From positions 1-64,000 of the forward strand of contig NZ_AUBN01000017.1 of assembly GCF_000429265.1 (NCBI RefSeq): 64,000 bases of DNA. The letters run 5' to 3'. This document shows positions 16,449 to 24,447 of the stretch, one piece after another. The translations under genes and the position numbers were made by a program. Origin of the DNA: Actinomyces gerencseriae DSM 6844 (lineage in GTDB: Bacteria; Actinomycetota; Actinomycetes; Actinomycetales; Actinomycetaceae). Each line of letters begins with the position of its first letter. The stretch's first letter is position 1. Below the pieces are notes generated by a model. It ran no database searches. It had not been told where the DNA came from and saw nothing but the letters and a program-made list of their open reading frames with translations.

Positions 16449-17596
16449 GCCGACTCGCCCCTCTCGTCGCCCTCGGGGGAGCGCACGACGCACACCGAGT
16501 TGACGCCCCCGAACCCGAACGCCTCGACCTGCGCGATCACGGCGCCCCCGTCATTCAGCGGGGCCCCGCCGTCCGGCGGGAACCGGAGGCCCGAGGCCTC
16601 GTCCAGGGGATCGCGCAGGCCGACGACCGGCGGGACGAGCCGCCGGCGCATCGCGACCAGCGCCACGATCAGGCTCATGAGCATCGAGGCGCCGGAGGTG
16701 TGCCCCGTCGCCCCCTTGATCGCCGAGACGAGCGGGGAGGCGCCCTCGAAGACCGCGCTCAGCATCCGGGCCTCCGTGGGGTCGTTCAGGCGCGTCCCGG
16801 TCCCGTGCGCCATGACGACGTCGATGTCCGGTGGACGCACCCCCGCCCGCTCGTGGGCCAGCGCGACGCATCGCGCAATGCCCTCGGGCGAGGGGGCGGT
16901 CTCGTGGTACCCGTCGCAGGTGATGGCCGCGCCCAGCAGCTCCGCGCGCGCCGGGCGCCCTCCGGTCCGCCCGCGGGCCTCGAGAAGCACCGCGGCCGCG
17001 CCCTCCCCCAGCAGCACTCCCCGCGACTCGGCGTCGAAGGGGCGGAGCCTGTGGGGGGACTCGCGGTTGACGCGCCCCATCATCCCCAGCATCCCCATCG
17101 CCATGACGTCCGCGCCGGCCACCACGACCCGGGACTCCATGCCACTGTCGATGAGATCCGCGCCCATCGTCAGCGCGGTCCCGGAGGCGGAGCACGCCCC
17201 GGTCAGCACCGTGACGGGCAGGCGGACCTCCTCTCCGGCCCGCGAGCGCACGACTGCTTCCTCGGGGAACGCGGCCACCTGGGTCCTCCCCGACCCGATC
17301 GCCGAGACCTCCGTCAGGCGCTGCTCGTGCATGCCCGTGCCGACGATCACTCGGACGCCCTCGAGGTCCTCGCGCGGCAGGCCCCGGCACACCGACGCCA
17401 GCACGGGCGCGAGCAGGGGCCATGCGCTGTTCCGGGGCTGCTCGCCCACCGGGTAGCCGTAGGACACCGTGCTCTCCCCGGCGGGCTCCCCTCCCAGCCG
17501 ACGCTCGCCCGAGGCGCCCGCGAGGAGCCCGGCGCACGTGCTCTCCGCATCCCCCAGGCAGCTCGTCATCGCCGTGCGCGAGATCACGACCGTCAC
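16445..17596 (-). CDS. Beta-ketoacyl-ACP synthase, type II system (second active KS)
   Basis: A 383-residue condensing enzyme with a complete triad: Cys135 in GACSASGTAL, His264 in AHGTGTRLNDPTEA and His299 in IKGATGHTSG, with Lys294. It should extend ACP-bound chains with malonyl-ACP by decarboxylative Claisen condensation. It lies between the two inactive KS-like partners. The GTG start at 17596 overlaps the preceding stop (GTGA), and its stop overlaps the truncated KS-like gene. The layout resembles KS genes of aryl polyene and other highly reducing type II systems. Confidence 0.92.
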   Translation of the reverse strand: MTVVISRTAMTSCLGDAESTCAGLLAGASGERRLGGEPAGESTVSYGYPVGEQPRNSAWPLLAPVLASVCRGLPREDLEGVRVIVGTGMHEQRLTEVSAIGSGRTQVAAFPEEAVVRSRAGEEVRLPVTVLTGACSASGTALTMGADLIDSGMESRVVVAGADVMAMGMLGMMGRVNRESPHRLRPFDAESRGVLLGEGAAAVLLEARGRTGGRPARAELLGAAITCDGYHETAPSPEGIARCVALAHERAGVRPPDIDVVMAHGTGTRLNDPTEARMLSAVFEGASPLVSAIKGATGHTSGASMLMSLIVALVAMRRRLVPPVVGLRDPLDEASGLRFPPDGGAPLNDGGAVIAQVEAFGFGGVNSVCVVRSPEGDERGESA

Positions 17597-18618
17597 GGCT
17601 CCTCCGTCCCCTCGACCAGCACAGCACCGAACTGGTCGCCGTTGCCCTGACCGACGAGCGCGATCCTCCGGGGCCCCTCACGGGAGGCGAGCATCGCCGC
17701 GGCGACCCCCAGCCCCAGCAGTCCCTGACCCGAGCGGAGGAAGTCCGCCCGCTCCGTCAGGTCGAGCACGGCCGGCACCGTCGCCTCCAGCGCCGACGCC
17801 GCGTCCCGTTCGAGGGGGGCCACGCTGACGGCGAGGTCGACGTCGTCCGCCCCCGCGGCCCTCAGGCACCTCATGACGGCGTCCCGCGAGGACTCGCCCC
17901 GCGCGGCCATCCGCGTCACGACGGCGGAGGAGACGAGGCGAGCACCGGCCGCATCGGGTCGGGCGGTCAGAACCGCCGCCACGCCGCCCTCGATCGCCCG
18001 GGCGGCCGATGCCCGCGAATGGGCGTGAAGGGCCCGGTACTCGTCCGTCATCTCCTCGGCGCCGAACACCATGACGTGGTCGAGGTAGTCCCGCCTGGCC
18101 AGGTTCCGCGCGTAGTGGAGGGCCTGGATGCCCGCGAGGTCGGCGCCGGCGATCGTCGCGTTCGGCCCTCGCAGCCCGAAGCGGATGGCGGCCTGCCCCG
18201 CGGCGCAGTTCATGACCGTGTTCGGGAACAGCATCGCGTTCACCAGGTACGGGCGAGCCTCGACCAGCGTCGCGCGGCTGTAGCCCGTCACGGACTTCAG
18301 ACTCGCGTTGGTCGTCGCCGAGACCACGCCGAATCGATCGGTCGAGCTCTCCGGCGCCGGGAGACCGGCCTGCGTCAGAGCCTCCCCGCAGGCGGCCAGC
18401 GCCAGGCAGGTGACCCGGTCGAGGATCTTGATCCCCTTCCGGCCGAGGCGCTCGACCGGGTCGAAGTCGTGGATCCGGTCCGGCCGGTCGCCGTCCGCGG
18501 GCACCGGCTCCAGGAAGTCGGAGAACCGCGCCCGCCCGGGGAGGACCCCTGAGATCGACAGGACCGTCAGGCCGGCGTCCCCCGTCGTCCCCGATTGCTG
18601 TCTCATCGGCTGTCCCAT
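17593..18618 (-). CDS. Inactive KS-like partner / chain-length-factor-like protein
   Basis: A 341-residue thiolase-fold protein without a condensation triad. The nucleophile elbow aligns as NATIAGADLAGIQAL, with Asp at the cysteine position, and no HGTGT-type histidine motif is seen. Chain length factors of type II PKS carry a Gln there, so the Asp is unusual. The core still has recognisable KS blocks (FGVVSATTNASLKSV, VMNCAAGQAAIRFGLRGPN). ATG 18618 shares its A with the stop of the upstream active KS, which makes a KS/CLF-type heterodimer with that protein likely. It may set chain length or stabilise the active subunit. Confidence 0.85.
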   Translation of the reverse strand: MGQPMRQQSGTTGDAGLTVLSISGVLPGRARFSDFLEPVPADGDRPDRIHDFDPVERLGRKGIKILDRVTCLALAACGEALTQAGLPAPESSTDRFGVVSATTNASLKSVTGYSRATLVEARPYLVNAMLFPNTVMNCAAGQAAIRFGLRGPNATIAGADLAGIQALHYARNLARRDYLDHVMVFGAEEMTDEYRALHAHSRASAARAIEGGVAAVLTARPDAAGARLVSSAVVTRMAARGESSRDAVMRCLRAAGADDVDLAVSVAPLERDAASALEATVPAVLDLTERADFLRSGQGLLGLGVAAAMLASREGPRRIALVGQGNGDQFGAVLVEGTEEP

Positions 18619-19838
18619 CAGGCTCGGTCCTCCTTCCCGAAGATGACGATCGCGTTGTTCCCCCCGAACGCGAATCCGTTGTTCTGCGCGACCCCGATAT
18701 GCGCGGGCCGGCTCGTATTCGGGACCACGTCGAGCCCCGTCAGGCGATGATCGGTCTGCCGGTGGTTGACCGTCGGGGGCAGGAATCCCTCGTGGAGGGC
18801 GAGCACCGACGCGATCGCGCCGAATCCGCTCGCCGCGCCCATGGAATGACCGAGCATCGACTTGATCGAGCTGATCGGCGGCGGGTCGTCCCCGAAGACC
18901 GTCTTCACCGCCATGCCCTCGGTGAGATCGTTCGCGGCGGTGCCCGTCCCGTGGGCGCAGATGTAGTCCACGTCCTCGGCACGGGTCCCGGAATTCTCGA
19001 GCGCGAGCCTCATGCACCGCACGATCCCCTCCCGATTCGGGGACACCATGTGCGAGGCGTCGCACGACAGCGCGTAGCCCCTGACGGTCGCGTAGATCCG
19101 CGCACCGCGCGCGACGGCCTGGGACCGCCGCTCGAGGAACAGCGCCGCTCCCCCCTCGGCCGTCAGGATGCCGCTCCTGTGCTCGTCGAACGGCGAGCAG
19201 ACGTCCTGGGTCATGGCGCCGAGCCGGTAGAAGCCCGCGTGCGCCCACCGGCACACGGAGTCGGCGCCGCCGGCGATGACCGCGTCCGCCTCACCGGACA
19301 TCAGGAGGTCGTAGGCGTACCCCACCGCGTAGTTGCTGGCCGAGCAGGCCGTCGAGACCGTCATCGCCTCGCCCCCGAACCCCAGCTCCGCGTTCACGGC
19401 GTCCGCGAGGCTGGACGGCGCCACCCGGCTGGCGTCGGCGCTGTCCATCGGCGCCTGCGGGTCATCGACCCACGCGGCCACGAGCGCCTCGATCTCCTGC
19501 GACTCGCCGCTGGTCGTTCCGATGACGCTGGAGCAGCGTTCCGGATCGAGCTCCGCCGGACCGCCGGCGTCCTCGAAGGCGAGTCTCGCGGCGGAGGCCG
19601 CCAGCAGGGAGCTGCGGCCCCATTCGGACTCGTCGAGTGCTGTGAGTATCGCGCGCGGATCGAAGTCGACGACCTCGCCCGCATTCACGTACGGAAATCC
19701 CGTGGTGTCGAAGCTCCGGATCGGTCCCGTGCCGACCCGTCCCTCCTCGATCCCCCGCCTGAAGGCGTCTCGTCCGATACCGATGCTGGAGACGGGGCCC
19801 AGCCCGGAGACGACTACCGAGTCGTTCAACATGGTCAC
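18618..19838 (-). CDS. Beta-ketoacyl-ACP synthase, type II system (first active KS)
   Basis: A 406-residue KS of the FabF/type II PKS kind. The triad is Cys165 (STACSASNYA), His296 (CAHGTGTAANDLTE) and His331 (MLGHSMGAAS), with Lys326. It follows the ACP gene by 15 bp and is coupled to the inactive KS-like partner by a start/stop overlap, so it probably works as a heterodimer on the free ACP. GTG 19838 and ATG 19832 are both possible starts. Together with the ketoreductase and the dehydratases it would elongate a chain that keeps its double bonds, because no enoyl reductase gene is in the cluster. Confidence 0.93.
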   Translation of the reverse strand: MTMLNDSVVVSGLGPVSSIGIGRDAFRRGIEEGRVGTGPIRSFDTTGFPYVNAGEVVDFDPRAILTALDESEWGRSSLLAASAARLAFEDAGGPAELDPERCSSVIGTTSGESQEIEALVAAWVDDPQAPMDSADASRVAPSSLADAVNAELGFGGEAMTVSTACSASNYAVGYAYDLLMSGEADAVIAGGADSVCRWAHAGFYRLGAMTQDVCSPFDEHRSGILTAEGGAALFLERRSQAVARGARIYATVRGYALSCDASHMVSPNREGIVRCMRLALENSGTRAEDVDYICAHGTGTAANDLTEGMAVKTVFGDDPPPISSIKSMLGHSMGAASGFGAIASVLALHEGFLPPTVNHRQTDHRLTGLDVVPNTSRPAHIGVAQNNGFAFGGNNAIVIFGKEDRA

Positions 19839-19853
19839 GTGGTCACGCCGGGG

Positions 19854-20099
19854 CTAGGCCTTCGCGTGCTCCTGGACGATCGCCCGCACGGACTCCAGAT
19901 TGACCATTCTCGACAATTCATCCTGCGGGATCTCGACGTCGAACGTCTTCTCGATCCTCGCGAGGATCTCGATCGCCCGCAGGGAGTCGGCCCCGTGCTC
20001 CTCCGCGAACAGGGAGGTATCGGTGATCTCCTCGGGCTCGATCTCGAGCACGTCGGCGATGAGCTCCCGCAGCTGGTCGTCGAGGTTGTTGTCACTCAT
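19854..20099 (-). CDS. Acyl carrier protein (type II)
   Basis: An 81-residue acidic four-helix carrier protein. The phosphopantetheine attachment serine is Ser39 in HGADSLRAIEIL. It carries the growing chain between the discrete KS, KR and DH enzymes. Start ATG 20099 overlaps the dehydratase stop by 8 bp. Activation needs a phosphopantetheinyl transferase; an Sfp-type one is encoded at 49066-49722. Confidence 0.95.
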   Translation of the reverse strand: MSDNNLDDQLRELIADVLEIEPEEITDTSLFAEEHGADSLRAIEILARIEKTFDVEIPQDELSRMVNLESVRAIVQEHAKA

Positions 20100-20601
20100 G
20101 GTGTCTCTCCTTTGTTGTTCTCGTCCGACTGGTGCCGGACTTCTCCGTGTAGAAAATGGTCGCCTGGTCGATCGTGCACAGGACTCGGTCCCCCACTCGG
20201 GCGCTCGCCCTGACGAATGACGCGGGCCCGATCGTCCGCTCGATCGTCGCTCGGCCGATCACCCTGTCCCCCGGGAATGCGTCCCCCAGGAAAATCGCGT
20301 TCTCCGCGCGGGCGAAAAGCGGAGACTGCTCCGTTCTCCCGGCATTCGCGCACGCGCACAGGAGAGCGGCCGTCTGACCGAGGAACTCGGTCATCAGCGT
20401 CCTGGGCCACGGTCCCTCCGTCAGGCCCCACTGGGCGTAGCAGGGCTCGTCCAGCGTCACGTCATGAACGGTTTCTGCACTCGGTCCCGCCCCGTCGTTC
20501 GCGCCATTCCCATCATTCCGGCTATTCACGGACACGTCCCGGACGGCGGATATCAACATCATCGCGCCGCGGTGGGGGATGAATGCGGAGGCATCGGTCA
20601 T
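20092..20601 (-). CDS. Hotdog 3-hydroxyacyl-ACP dehydratase-like protein (ApeP-like)
   Basis: A 169-residue single hotdog protein. Its N terminus, AFIPHRGAMMLISAVRDV, matches the IPHRxPMLLxD start of FabZ/ApeP-like dehydratases, with the candidate catalytic His at residue 10. The body shows FLGQTAALLCACANAG and later IGRATIERTIGPASFVRASARVGD. A stretch of about 25 residues rich in Asn, Gly and Asp follows the first strand and looks like an inserted loop. It would dehydrate 3-hydroxyacyl-ACP, perhaps together with the second hotdog protein next door as a heterodimer. ATG 20601 gives the family N terminus. Confidence 0.85.
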   Translation of the reverse strand: MTDASAFIPHRGAMMLISAVRDVSVNSRNDGNGANDGAGPSAETVHDVTLDEPCYAQWGLTEGPWPRTLMTEFLGQTAALLCACANAGRTEQSPLFARAENAIFLGDAFPGDRVIGRATIERTIGPASFVRASARVGDRVLCTIDQATIFYTEKSGTSRTRTTKERHHE

Positions 20602-20626
20602 GATATCGTCATCTCCTTCAGATCCT

Positions 20627-21055
20627 TCAGGCGTCGGGAGCGAGCCGGAGGGCCATCTCCGCGAGCACGCGCCCGCGCTCGTCGCGGCACGAGGCCGACA
20701 CGCGCCGGGTCCCAGGCCCCCCGCCGGGATCCTCCAGTCGCGCAACAACCGTGAATGACTCCCCGGGCGTTCCGGGGGAGACGAATCGAACATTCTCCAC
20801 ACGGCTGAGCGACACGGCCCCAGGCTCGATCCCGCGCAACCGGACATAGGCGCGCGAGGCATTGACGACGCTCTCGATGAAGAACACCCCCGGATAGATC
20901 GGCATATCCGGGTAGTGCCCGTCCTGGTAGGGCGATCGCGACGGCGTCGACTGCCGAGCGGTGAATCCCTCCTCCGTGTGCTCGACGAGCGTCGGCACGG
21001 CCACGGGAGAGGGATGACGGGGAGGCCGAGTCGCGGGAGCGGGGCTCTCGTTCAC
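20627..21055 (-). CDS. FabZ-type 3-hydroxyacyl-ACP dehydratase
   Basis: A 142-residue hotdog protein with the FabZ active-site block GHYPDMPIYPGVFFIES (canonical GHFPGxPxxPGVxxxEA), giving candidate catalytic His47 and Glu61. It should dehydrate 3-hydroxyacyl-ACP to the trans-2-enoyl form. The GTG start at 21055 overlaps the ketoreductase stop as GTGA. With the neighbouring hotdog gene it makes two dehydratase genes in a row, as in aryl polyene clusters, where two such proteins cooperate. Confidence 0.88.
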   Translation of the reverse strand: MNESPAPATRPPRHPSPVAVPTLVEHTEEGFTARQSTPSRSPYQDGHYPDMPIYPGVFFIESVVNASRAYVRLRGIEPGAVSLSRVENVRFVSPGTPGESFTVVARLEDPGGGPGTRRVSASCRDERGRVLAEMALRLAPDA

Positions 21056-21792
21056 AGGACCATCCCGCCGTCGACCCTGAGGACCTGCCCGGTGATGTAC
21101 CCGGCCTCCGGGCTGCACAGGAAGGCGGCCACGGAGGCCACCTCGTCGACGGTGCCGAAGCGTCCGAGCGGGATCGTGGACCGGGCCGTCGTGCGCGCGG
21201 CCTCGGGCAGGTTCGCCGTCATGTCCGTCTCGATGAACCCGGGTGCGATCGCATTGACCCGGACCCCCGACGGCCCGAGCTCCCGCGCCAGCGTTCGCGT
21301 CAGGGTGTTGACTCCCCCCTTCGCCGCGCTGTAGTTCGCCTGCCCCCGATTGCCCGTCACACCGGCGACCGAGGAGATGTTGAGAATCACTCCCCCGCCC
21401 CCGCGCATCATCGGCAGCGCAACGGCGTTGCAGAAGTTGAAGGCGCCGTAGAGGTTGGTCCTCACGACCTCGTCCCACTCCTCGGGCGTCATCAGGGCGA
21501 TCGACCTGTCGCGGACGATGCCCGCGTTATTCACCAGGACGTCCACCGGGCCCAGGCGGTCGACGGCGGTATCGACGAATGCGCGCACCGCCGCATGATC
21601 ACTCACATCGCACGGGGCGTAGAAAGGGCCGTCGTCCGTGGTGGGCCCGTCATAGCTCTCACTGCGCGCGCAGCAGGACACCCGATCACCGAGGGCGGTG
21701 AATGTTTCGACGATTCTCCGACCGATACCACGGCTGGAGCCCGTCACGATAACATGGCGATAGTGCTCGCGGTGCTGCATGGATTGCTTCAC
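21052..21792 (-). CDS. 3-ketoacyl-ACP reductase (FabG-type SDR), first gene of the operon
   Basis: A 246-residue classical short-chain dehydrogenase. The NADPH loop is TGSSRGIGRR, with Asn in NNAG. The catalytic residues are Asn113, a Ser at 140/141 (NISSVAG), Tyr154 and Lys158 (YSAAK). The C-terminal GGMVL ends the family fold. It reduces 3-ketoacyl-ACP made by the discrete KS. The frame opens at GTG 21792 with an internal ATG at 21780; the ribosome site AAGGAA lies just upstream of the first. It is the promoter-proximal gene of the long overlapping run. Confidence 0.94.
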   Translation of the reverse strand: MKQSMQHREHYRHVIVTGSSRGIGRRIVETFTALGDRVSCCARSESYDGPTTDDGPFYAPCDVSDHAAVRAFVDTAVDRLGPVDVLVNNAGIVRDRSIALMTPEEWDEVVRTNLYGAFNFCNAVALPMMRGGGGVILNISSVAGVTGNRGQANYSAAKGGVNTLTRTLARELGPSGVRVNAIAPGFIETDMTANLPEAARTTARSTIPLGRFGTVDEVASVAAFLCSPEAGYITGQVLRVDGGMVL

Positions 21793-21871
21793 ATTCCTTA
21801 GATCAAGTGTTCAAGGACAAGGATCAGGGCGCTCAGAACAGGAATCGGAGCTGCGATTCGATACGAGTTGT

Positions 21872-21900
21872 AGCGTAACGGATTGATATCGGTCCGTCAA
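21872..21900 (-). promoter_or_regulatory. Candidate promoter of the polyene/NRPS/PKS operon
   Basis: On the minus strand, TTGACG (21895-21900) is followed after 17 bp by TACGCT (21872-21877), about 80 bp before the ketoreductase start. The -35 is good and the -10 is weak. This 120-bp gap behind the LysR gene is the only gap of that size within the run. Confidence 0.4.
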
Positions 21901-21914
21901 CGCATCGACGAAAT

Positions 21915-22868
21915 TCACTCGTGAACGTGTCGCAGAACACCAGCGGATCGCTCCGTCGGCACGCAGAGAACGGCGTCGAGCGGCTCGGGCCGCAGGATGT
22001 CCGTGCGACGCACGGCCTCGCGGCAGGCCTCGACGAGCACGTCGATGACGGCGGGACGGGGCCTCTCCGCGCGCGTGACGATCTCGATCCGGCGGTGCTC
22101 CTCGGCCAGCGGGCGCACCCTGACCGCCCGGTGCCGGTAGGCGCTCAGCGCCATCCCGGGCAGGAGCGCCGCCCCCACGCCGGCGGCCACCAGCGCCTGG
22201 ACGGCCACGTAGTCGTCGCTGGCGTAGGCGGTCTCCGGCGTGAAGCCATTGGCCCTGCCCACGGCGATCAGCTGCTCGTGGCAGCGCGCGCACCCGGTCA
22301 CCCAGCGGCACTGCGCGCCGTCGGCGATGTCCTCGATGCCGAGGGGGTGGGTGACGAGGTAGAGGACGTCGTCGAGGAGGCGGACCGTCTCCAGATCCTC
22401 ACCGGCGTCGTCGTCGATGTAGGAGAAGGACAGGGCGGCATCGACCCGCCCGCGACGCAGGGAGTCCAGGGCCTCGGGCGGCTCGGCATCGACCAGCTCG
22501 ATCTCCAGGCCCGGATGCCGCCGGGAGACGACGGCGAGGATGCCCGGGACCAGGGAGGCCACCGCCGAGGGGAAGGCGGCGAGGAGGATCCGCCCCTCCT
22601 CGGCGTGCGCCATGGCGACCGCCTCGCGCTCGGTCCGCTCCAGCAGGTCGATGACCTCCCGTCCGCGGGCGGCCAGGGTCCGCCCCTCCTCGGTGAGGCG
22701 GACGCCGCGCCCCGCCCGGGTGAGCAGCACGGCACCGGTGGCCCGCGACAGCGCGGCGAGCTGGTGGGACACGGCGGACTGGCTGTAGCCCAGGGACTCG
22801 GCGGCGGCCGAGACGGTACCGAGGCGCGCGAGCTCGACGAGGGCCCGCAGCTGCTGCACGTCGATCAC
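21915..22868 (-). CDS. LysR-family transcriptional regulator
   Basis: A 317-residue LysR regulator. The N-terminal winged helix-turn-helix is clear (LGTVSAAAESLGYSQSAVSHQLAAL), followed by the linker helix and a two-lobed effector domain. GTG 22868 gives the normal family N terminus (IDVQQLRALVEL). GTG 22874 and TTG 22877 are alternatives. It is divergent from the dehydratase gene, with a repeated dyad in between, which is the usual LysR arrangement, so the dehydratase is the first candidate target. It also lies directly upstream of, and on the same strand as, the big biosynthetic run and could affect it. Confidence 0.92.
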   Translation of the reverse strand: MIDVQQLRALVELARLGTVSAAAESLGYSQSAVSHQLAALSRATGAVLLTRAGRGVRLTEEGRTLAARGREVIDLLERTEREAVAMAHAEEGRILLAAFPSAVASLVPGILAVVSRRHPGLEIELVDAEPPEALDSLRRGRVDAALSFSYIDDDAGEDLETVRLLDDVLYLVTHPLGIEDIADGAQCRWVTGCARCHEQLIAVGRANGFTPETAYASDDYVAVQALVAAGVGAALLPGMALSAYRHRAVRVRPLAEEHRRIEIVTRAERPRPAVIDVLVEACREAVRRTDILRPEPLDAVLCVPTERSAGVLRHVHE

Positions 22869-22878
22869 GGCCACCAAG

Positions 22879-22912
22879 TATGTCGCACATGCGCCGCACG
22901 TATGTCGCGCAT
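22879..22912. promoter_or_regulatory. Candidate LysR operator: two dyad 12-mers 22 bp apart
   Basis: TATGTCGCACAT (22879-22890) and TATGTCGCGCAT (22901-22912) are direct repeats, each containing an ATG/CAT dyad, placed 22 bp apart (two helical turns) between the LysR gene and the divergent dehydratase. Position and symmetry fit a binding site for the regulator. Confidence 0.55.
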
Positions 22913-22974
22913 CGATGGGTATGGGACGAAACATTCATTGGACCGATAGGCCGGCGACCCTGACCATGAGGGCC

Positions 22975-24447
22975 ATGACAGAATCCGCAGAGCCCGCAGA
23001 AGCCGCAGAACCCGCAGCCGTGTCCGCCGCGCCCGCCGCCGCAGGGCCCGACCGCGGCCCCGATCTCAGCGCCCCCGCCCCGGGCGACGGCATCCCCGCC
23101 CCGGGCCACAGCGACCCGGACGCCTCTGCCCCGGACAACGGCGATTCCGGCCTCCCCGACCCGGGCGCCACCGCCCCCGTGAGTCTCGACTTCGGGGCCG
23201 TCGTGCGCACCTTCGAGGCCGTCTCGGCGGTTCTGCCCGAGACCCCCGCCTGGTCCTACCCCCTGCTCAGCGCGGCGGCCGGAGTCGAGGTCGTCGTCAA
23301 GCACGAGAACATCCAGCCGACCGGGGCCTTCAAGGTGCGCGGCGGGGTGGCGCTCATGGCCTCGCTCGACGAGGAGGAGCGGCGCCGCGGCGTGGTCACC
23401 GCCTCCACCGGCAACCACGCCCAGTCCCTGGCCTGGGCGGGGGCGCGCAGCGGGGCGCCCGTCACCGTCGTCGTGCCGGTGAGCGCCCCGGCCCGCAAGG
23501 TGGCGGCGGTTCGGGCCCTGGGCGCCCGCGTCGTCGTCGAGGGCGACACGATGTGCGACTCGCTCGCCCACGCGGGCCGCCTCGCCGCCGCGGAGGGCAT
23601 GCGCCTGGTGTCGCCGGGCGACGAGCCGGCGATCGTCCTCGGGCACGCCACCGCGTACCTGGAGCTCTTCCGCCGCCACCGGGACCTGAGGACCGTCTAC
23701 GTCCCGGTCGGATCCGGCTCGGGGGCGGCGGGGGCCTGCCTCGTACGCGACGCCCTGGCCCCGCGGTGCCGGATCGTCGGTGTCCAGTCCGCCGCCGCGC
23801 CCGCCTCCCACGACGCCTGGCGGGCCGGCCTGCCGGTGAGCGTCCCGAGCCGCACGCGCGTGGCGGGCCTGGCGGTCGGAGCGAGCTTCGCACTCACCCA
23901 GTCGATCCTGCGCCGCGCTCTGGACGACTTCATCCTGGTCGGCGACGACGACATCCTGGATGCCGTGCGGCTCATGTCGATCCACGCCCACACCCTGGCC
24001 GAGGGCGCCGGCGCCACGGGGCTGGCCGGTCTCATGGCCGATTCCGCGCGTTCCACGCGCGGCGGCCCCTGCGCCGTCGTGTGCACCGGCGGCAATGCCG
24101 ACGACGACGAGCTCGCCGCGCTCGGGTCGCCATCATCCCGGATTCGTGGAACGGGGCGCACGGCCCTCGCCGGGTCCCCGGCCCGCCAGCCCGTTGATGA
24201 TCCCCGCCAGCTCGTCGGCCCGCGCGTACAGGGCGCAGTGGCCGCTGTCGAGCCGCAGCCGACGGGTGCCGGCGGGAAGCAGCCCGGCGTAGCGCCGCTG
24301 CGACGAGGGGCGGATCATCCGGTCACGGCGGGTGTGGACGTATGTCACGTCGAGGCCGTCCGCGAGCCGGTAGTCGACCGGGGTGCCGAGAACGGCCCCG
24401 GACTCCGGGACGAGCCGCGAGAGGATCCGTTCCCGATCGGCGCGTGA
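22975..24447 (+). CDS. PLP-dependent threonine/serine dehydratase with run-on C terminus
   Basis: A fold-type II PLP enzyme. The cofactor lysine lies in PTGAFKVRGG, the substrate loop in TASTGNHAQS, and the phosphate-binding glycines in PVGSGSGAAG. It should deaminate threonine or serine to 2-oxo acids. The first 60 residues are Ala/Pro-rich and not conserved in type, and starts at 22915, 22966 and 22975 are all possible. The family ends shortly after CTGGNADDDELAAL (about 24123). Here the frame continues for about 108 codons through the antisense of the neighbouring hydrolase gene, giving an unrelated tail. That suggests the natural stop was lost when the next cluster was joined. The core looks intact. 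Confidence 0.85.
   Translation: MTESAEPAEAAEPAAVSAAPAAAGPDRGPDLSAPAPGDGIPAPGHSDPDASAPDNGDSGLPDPGATAPVSLDFGAVVRTFEAVSAVLPETPAWSYPLLSAAAGVEVVVKHENIQPTGAFKVRGGVALMASLDEEERRRGVVTASTGNHAQSLAWAGARSGAPVTVVVPVSAPARKVAAVRALGARVVVEGDTMCDSLAHAGRLAAAEGMRLVSPGDEPAIVLGHATAYLELFRRHRDLRTVYVPVGSGSGAAGACLVRDALAPRCRIVGVQSAAAPASHDAWRAGLPVSVPSRTRVAGLAVGASFALTQSILRRALDDFILVGDDDILDAVRLMSIHAHTLAEGAGATGLAGLMADSARSTRGGPCAVVCTGGNADDDELAALGSPSSRIRGTGRTALAGSPARQPVDDPRQLVGPRVQGAVAAVEPQPTGAGGKQPGVAPLRRGADHPVTAGVDVCHVEAVREPVVDRGAENGPGLRDEPREDPFPIGA

Noticed and set aside
2371-21792. Classical aryl polyene cluster
   Set aside because: No aryl starter ligase, ammonia lyase, aryl polyene-type glycosyl/acyltransferase or MMPL exporter is present, and an NRPS plus KS-ACP-TE release system is present instead. 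Only the KS/DH/KR set is similar.
23553-24197. Alternative frames inside the dehydratase as a separate gene
   Set aside because: The dehydratase frame carries all PLP-enzyme motifs; the others are shadows.
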